Source: Rhynchopus sp. YZ270_cl-10 (Eukaryota > Euglenozoa > Diplonemea > Diplonemida > Diplonemidae). From it: 64,000 bases of DNA. How positions within the stretch are numbered: the first letter of the stretch is position 1; every line of letters starts with the position of its first letter. Where the stretch lies: contig OZ037881.1 of NCBI GenBank assembly GCA_964035575.1, forward strand, positions 1,354,001 to 1,418,000. Direction: 5' to 3'. A program made the translations under genes and the position numbers. Positions 59,225 to 64,000 of the stretch are shown in pieces. The notes beneath the pieces are model-generated. The model worked only from the letters and a program-made list of their open reading frames with translations. It was not told where the DNA came from and searched no databases.

Positions 59225-60274
59225 ATGCGGCGTTTCTACACAATATGCCTCACCTCCTCCCTGCGCCACACACCCGCAGCATTCGCACAGTCACGCGCCT
59301 GCACGAAGCCCGCCGCAAGTAAGACGAAGCTTGGCTTCAGCCGCTTCCGCGAAGTGGTCGCCCTCGGTGTGGGTAAGGAGCTGGGGCGCGTCTCGGACAG
59401 CCCAAAGCTGTGTGGCGAGGACAGCTTCTTTGTGAACCAGGAGCTGATGGCGACGTTAGGGGTGGCAGATGGGGTGGGCGGGTGGAGGTCTGAAGGCGTC
59501 GACCCTGGGGAGATTGCGCGCGGGTTGATGGGCAACTGCGATGACCTCTCTGGGTCGAAGTTCTCGATGCCACAGTGGCTTCTCGCAGAAGCATACTGGA
59601 AGGTGAAGTACGGCCGTGAGGTCACCGCCGGCAGCACCACTGCCTGCATTGTCGCCGTCCGCGAAGTCCAGGACGTCCGCAACGGCCCCATCTCGCTCCG
59701 CTGCTTCACCACCAACATCGGTGACTCAGGCTACCTCATCATCAACCCGGAAGGCAAGGTCAGGCACTCCTCCAACCCGGACACAGTAGGCTTCAACGCG
59801 CCGGCACAGCTTGCAATGATCCCCCCCGCATTGCAGTCCAAGGGCTTCATAGATGTATGTAAACGGGTAGCGCCATATATTCTTTATCCGAGTTATGGAT
59901 GTACCTGCGGGTCCACGGTAAGAGGGTGACATGAGAGGGCTTTGTTTTCATGTCATGTTAATCATGTTGTATTTTCCGAAATGAAAAATCTACCACATAA
60001 ACAGACCCAGCCGTACGAAGCTGTGAACGAAGTCGTAGAAGTTGACCGCGACGACCTCGTTGTGATGGGCACCGACGGACTGTGGGACAACGTGCCCAAG
60101 GAGCGGGTATGATTGGTAGTAAACTTGGCAAACACCTCAACACACACACAGATTATGGAGATCCACGGCGCAAGTGACGGAAGTGTGGACACCTTTTGCA
60201 GAGGTCTTGTGACTGCCGCGACCACAAACCCCGTCAAGCCGGACGACGTTACTGTCATTGTTGCACGGATCTGA
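59225..60274 (+). CDS. PP2C-type phosphatase, PTC7/PPTC7-like (3 exons)
   Basis: Exons 59225-59854, 60005-60106 and 60152-60274, all phase 0 (introns of 150 and 45 nt), encode about 284 aa. Metal-binding and fold motifs of PPM/PP2C phosphatases are present: GEDSFF (Asp66), VADGVGGWR (Asp82) and GTDGLWDN (Asp234), plus a final DDVTVIVA. GVADGVGGWRxxGVDPGE is characteristic of the PTC7 group, mitochondrial phosphatases that in yeast and animals act on coenzyme Q biosynthesis and import-related proteins. The first 40 residues are rich in Arg, Ser and Ala and lack acidic residues, fitting a mitochondrial presequence. The start was chosen at the ATG after the acceptor-like CACAG. The key residues appear intact. 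Confidence 0.85.
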
Positions 60275-60780
60275 GCAAAATAAGTAAGTCTGAAGAGAGT
60301 TTTGATGGGTTTTCTAATAGATACGTAACGAGAGACAGCTTCAACCTTCTTTTTCTGTCTCATTTCCCTTTGCTATCCCTGCTCTAATGAGCGGAGGAGG
60401 GTAAGTTAGCTTTTGTCAGGTGCGCGATCATCTGACCAACCTTTCTCTCGACTGAGATGCGTTTTAGCACGTTTCAACTATTCTTTCTCTTTATTTTTCT
60501 TGGTGCTCAAAAATTTACCAAGAAATGCGCAGTGGGTCGCAGACGAAAGAAACGCAACGATACCCCAGACTCACAACCTTCAGTCAACTAATAACAACAA
60601 CAACCCATGTCACACTTCTTAAGTACTCAGTCGTCCTCGTTCCAACGAGGCGACTGAACTGCCCTGTGTTGGCGTCCTGGAGACAAGGATATTTACGTTT
60701 GGATTCTTGCGATGTTGTTTTTCAATAATATGCCCCAAACAAAGCCCCACAGCATCACCTCAAAAAACACCAAAACAAAA
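60275..60780 (+). other. Intergenic spacer
   Basis: About 500 bp with a family F copy at 60448-60500. CAAAGCCCCACAG at about 60750 is a good acceptor, about 30 bases upstream of the ribosomal-protein ATG. No RNA gene is seen. Confidence 0.6.
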
Positions 60781-61646
60781 ATGGGAAAGTTCCTGAAGAC
60801 CGGAAAGGTTGTGCTTCTGCTCCAGGGGCGCTTCGCAGGAAAGAAGGCCGTGATTGTGCAGTCCAGCGACAACGGCACCAAGGAGCGCAAGTACGGACAC
60901 TCCCTTGTGGCGGGAATTGACCGTGTGCCTAAGAAGGTATGTCCGCCGCTGCACTGCCCCACCCACCCCTCCCCCCCAAACAGGTGACCAAGGGAATGGG
61001 CAAGAAGCGCATGGCCGCCCGCAGCCGTGTCCGCCCCTTCGTGAAGGTTGTGAACCACAACCACGTGATGCCCACCCGTTACAACATGGACCTTCCGTCT
61101 GAGGTCAAGGGACAGGTATGTTTTGCACGAGTCTGAAGTGGTAACACGTCGCGAGCTCCCTTGTTGACCACACCCGCTCTGGCCCCGGGACACAACGAAA
61201 CACAAACGGTGAAGAACACAGCCTCGCTGTCTCATTTCTGCCTTTTGCTTTGTTGTCTCCTTCTTTCACATAAGGAGTGCGCAACCCGAAATGGTTCGCC
61301 ACCTTGGAAAGCTGTTTTGACGCTGGTGCAGAAAGCATTTTGAGAGATGCATTTTGTTGCAACCTCACTGTGTTTCCTCTCAGTATCGATACAGAAGGGC
61401 GTCTGTTTGGTAGGTGTGCATTGGCAAAAACAGGTGGTAGCAAAAGCTTACTCTTGCAAATTTTTTCGATGAACAAAATAATGTTCTTTGTTATCAATTT
61501 GTCGGTATCTTGTGTCTTGTCCCTGACAGGTGTCCGCGTCTGAGGAGTCGAAGAAGGAGGCCAGCAAGGCGGTCATCAAGACCCTCTTCGAGGAGCGCTA
61601 CAAGGCAGGCAAGAACAAGTGGTTCTTCCAGAAGCTCCGCTTCTGA
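60781..61646 (+). CDS. RPL27: 60S ribosomal protein eL27 (3 exons)
   Basis: Exons 60781-60936, 60984-61115 and 61530-61646 (introns of 47 and 414 nt, both phase 0) encode 134 aa, the usual length for eL27. The sequence has the KOW-like start ([20 protein letters not shown]), the central [14 protein letters not shown] and the conserved end [12 protein letters not shown]. It is a large-subunit protein of cytosolic ribosomes. An upstream in-frame ATG at 60712 would add 23 residues that the family lacks, and it lies upstream of the likely splice acceptor, so 60781 is preferred. This gene calibrates the intron rules used elsewhere in the window. Confidence 0.97.
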
Positions 61647-63784
61647 TCGTGAGACCGTACATCTAAGATACCACCCAAATGAGACTCAGCATCTGAACAG
61701 TTGGGATGGGTACACTCATCAGAACAAATTTAGGACATATCGTTGGCGTCCGGTACTGTCACAGTTGGAGGGGTTCGTGAGGCTTATGCTTCAAGGAATA
61801 CTGAAACAGTTCAAAGAAAAACACCCCCGCCCCTGTTGTGTTGTCGATATCTCTCTGTCTCAAGAACTTCACTCACCATTCCACCACAGTACACATCACC
61901 CTTGCACTTTTTTACACATTACACACTTGTCCTTTCTTTTTTAACCCCTCCCTTCCTTTCCCTCCCCTTTCCTTTGTTTTTATTTTATTGTGAGCCTTGT
62001 ACGCCTCCACGGGGCGGTCCCTGGGCAACGGTTGAAGGTGCAGGCCGGCGAAGCGCAAGGCGTAGTGTGTCTTCCCTTATTTCCTTTTGATTTTTGTTTT
62101 CTTTTTGTTTTCTTTTTGGTGAAGATGTGCAGGTGGAGAGCCCAGGTATGGGCTGTAGCGCTCCTGTGTGGAGCCATGGATGACGGTGGAGGCGGCAGCG
62201 CAAGAAGCCATCGAGCAGCACCTGAAGATAGCAGCAACCGCAGCGGCGGCAAAGGCGGTGGCACCTTCCGAGGTATCAGCTACTACAGATGCAGCAGTGG
62301 CAGTTTCAGTCGTGCACTGGCACTAAAAGCAGCGTCGAGCTAGGAGCTAGGAGCTAGGAGCTAGGAGCTAGGAGCTAGGAGCTAGGAGCTAGGAGCTAGG
62401 AGCTAGGAGCTAGGAGCTAGGAGCTAGGAGCTAGGAGCTAGGAGCTAGGAGCTAGGAGCTAGGAGCTAGGAGCTAGGAGCTAGGAGCTAGGAGCTAGGAG
62501 CTAGGAGCTAGGAGCTAGGAGCTAGGAGCTAGGAGCTAGGAACTAGGAGCTAGGAGCTAGGAGCTAGGAGCTAGGTTCCTTGCACAGCATCCTTGCACAG
62601 CATCCTTGCACAGCATCCTTGCACAGCATCCTTGCACAGCATCCTTGCACAGCATCCTTGCACAGCATCCTTGCACAGCATCCTTGCACAGCATCCTTGC
62701 ACAGCATCCTTGCACAGCATCCTTGCACAGCATCCTTGCACAGCATCCTTGCACAGCATCCTTGCACAGCATCCTTGCACAGCATCCTTGCACAGCATCC
62801 TTGCACAGCATCCTTGCACAGCATCCTTGCACAGCATCCTTGCACAGCATCCTTGCACAGCATCCTTGCACAGCATCCTTGCACAGCATCCTTGCACAGC
62901 ATCCTTGCACAGCATCCTTGCACAGCATCCTTGCACAGCATCCTTGCACAGCATCCTTGCACAGCATCCTTGCACAGCATCCTTGCACAGCATCCTTGCA
63001 CAGCATCCTTGCACAGCATCCTTGCACAGCATCCTTGCACAGCATCCTTGCACAGCATCCTTGCACAGCATCCTTGCACAGCATCCTTGCACAGCATCCT
63101 TGCACAGCATCCTTGCACAGCATCCTTGCACAGCATCCTTGCACAGCATCCTTGCACAGCATCCTTGCACAGCATCCTTGCACAGCATCCTTGCACAGCA
63201 TCCTTGCACAGCATCCTTGCACAGCATCCTTGCACAGCATCCTTGCACAGCATCCTTGCACAGCATCCTTGCACAGCATCCTTGCACAGCATCCTTGCAC
63301 AGCATCCTTGCACAGCATCCTTGCACAGCATCCTTGCACAGCATCCTTGCACAGCATCCTTGCACAGCATCCTTGCACAGCATGGGGACCATTTTTTACA
63401 GGGGACCATTTTTTACAGGGGACCATTTTTTACAGGGGACCATTTTTTACACATTACAACACACTTGTCCTTTCTTTTTACCCTCCCTCCCTCCCCCTTT
63501 CCTTTGTTTTATTGTGAGCCTTGTACGCCTCCACGGGGCGGTCCCTGGGCAACGGTTGAGGAGTGCAGGCCGGCGAAGCGCAAGGAGTAGTGTGTCTTGT
63601 CCTTCTTTGTTTTCGTTTTTTGGTTTTTGCTTTTTTAAAAATGAGGAGGAAGGCCCTTTTGGGGGCGTTGTGGGTGGTGCTGCATGTCTGCATCAGCAAC
63701 AGCAGCAGGTGCTACACCAACAGCAGCAGCAACAGCAGCAACAGCAGCAACAGCAGCAACAGCAGCAACAGCAGCAGCAGCAAG

Positions 63785-63818
<34 letters not shown>

Positions 63819-63852
63819 GCAACAACAGCAACAGCAGCAACAGCAGCAACAT

Positions 63853-63893
<41 letters not shown>

Positions 63894-63938
63894 GGTGCTA
63901 CACCAACAGCAGCAGCAACAACATATGCCACACCAGCT

Positions 63939-63971
<33 letters not shown>

Positions 63972-64000
63972 ACAGCAGCAACAGCAGCAACAGCAGCAAC

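Overview
The window looks like nuclear DNA of a flagellate-type protist, most probably a euglenozoan. A diplonemid would fit best, but that is inference. All 20 protein-coding calls, two of them cut by the window edges, lie on the + strand. Most start codons follow a pyrimidine-rich stretch ending in AG, as expected for polycistronic transcription with trans-splicing. Seven genes carry ordinary short GT-AG introns of 45 to 414 nt, mostly with GTAYGT or GTATTT donors. The standard code is used. Coding DNA is GC-rich, while the spacers are full of T runs.

Layout, left to right. 1-445: 3' end of a secreted or membrane-anchored protein. 2605-5949: six-exon leucine-rich-repeat protein. 7040-8991: cyclin-like protein. 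10264-16070: three proteins without recognised families, the last a two-exon coiled-coil protein. 17220-18525: ArsS-type radical SAM enzyme. 21799-22476: small coiled-coil protein. 23436-24266: tyrosine phosphatase. 25783-28588: hAT-like DNA transposon with a second TIR element nested inside it, sitting just upstream of a five-exon SPRY + UPF1-like helicase (28617-33085). 34660-36442: two unrecognised genes. 37315-44605: TPLATE-like subunit of the TSET/TPLATE adaptor complex, with a roughly 1,000-residue repetitive SLF/acidic tail. 44834-45016: deleted fragment of the surface-protein gene found downstream. 45176-45682: four-TM protein. 47730-51380 and 54087-57734: nearly identical 1.2-kb-residue-class secreted paralogs (1,216 and 1,215 aa) with a phytocyanin-like domain. 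59225-60274: PTC7-type PP2C phosphatase. 60781-61646: ribosomal protein eL27. 61911-64000: two small secreted-type genes sharing one leader, with three tandem arrays between them.

The genes do not form one pathway. They are a housekeeping and cell-surface mixture, as expected for a polycistronic unit. The most notable non-coding signal is a set of short dispersed repeat modules, all in the gene orientation and mostly ending in T runs, found in spacers and in at least one intron. Other mobile DNA includes two TA-flanked MITEs, a perfect 603-bp foldback element and a diverged 245-bp spacer repeat.

Exon borders were derived by hand from frame continuity and splice signals. Function calls rest on motif recognition without database searches.
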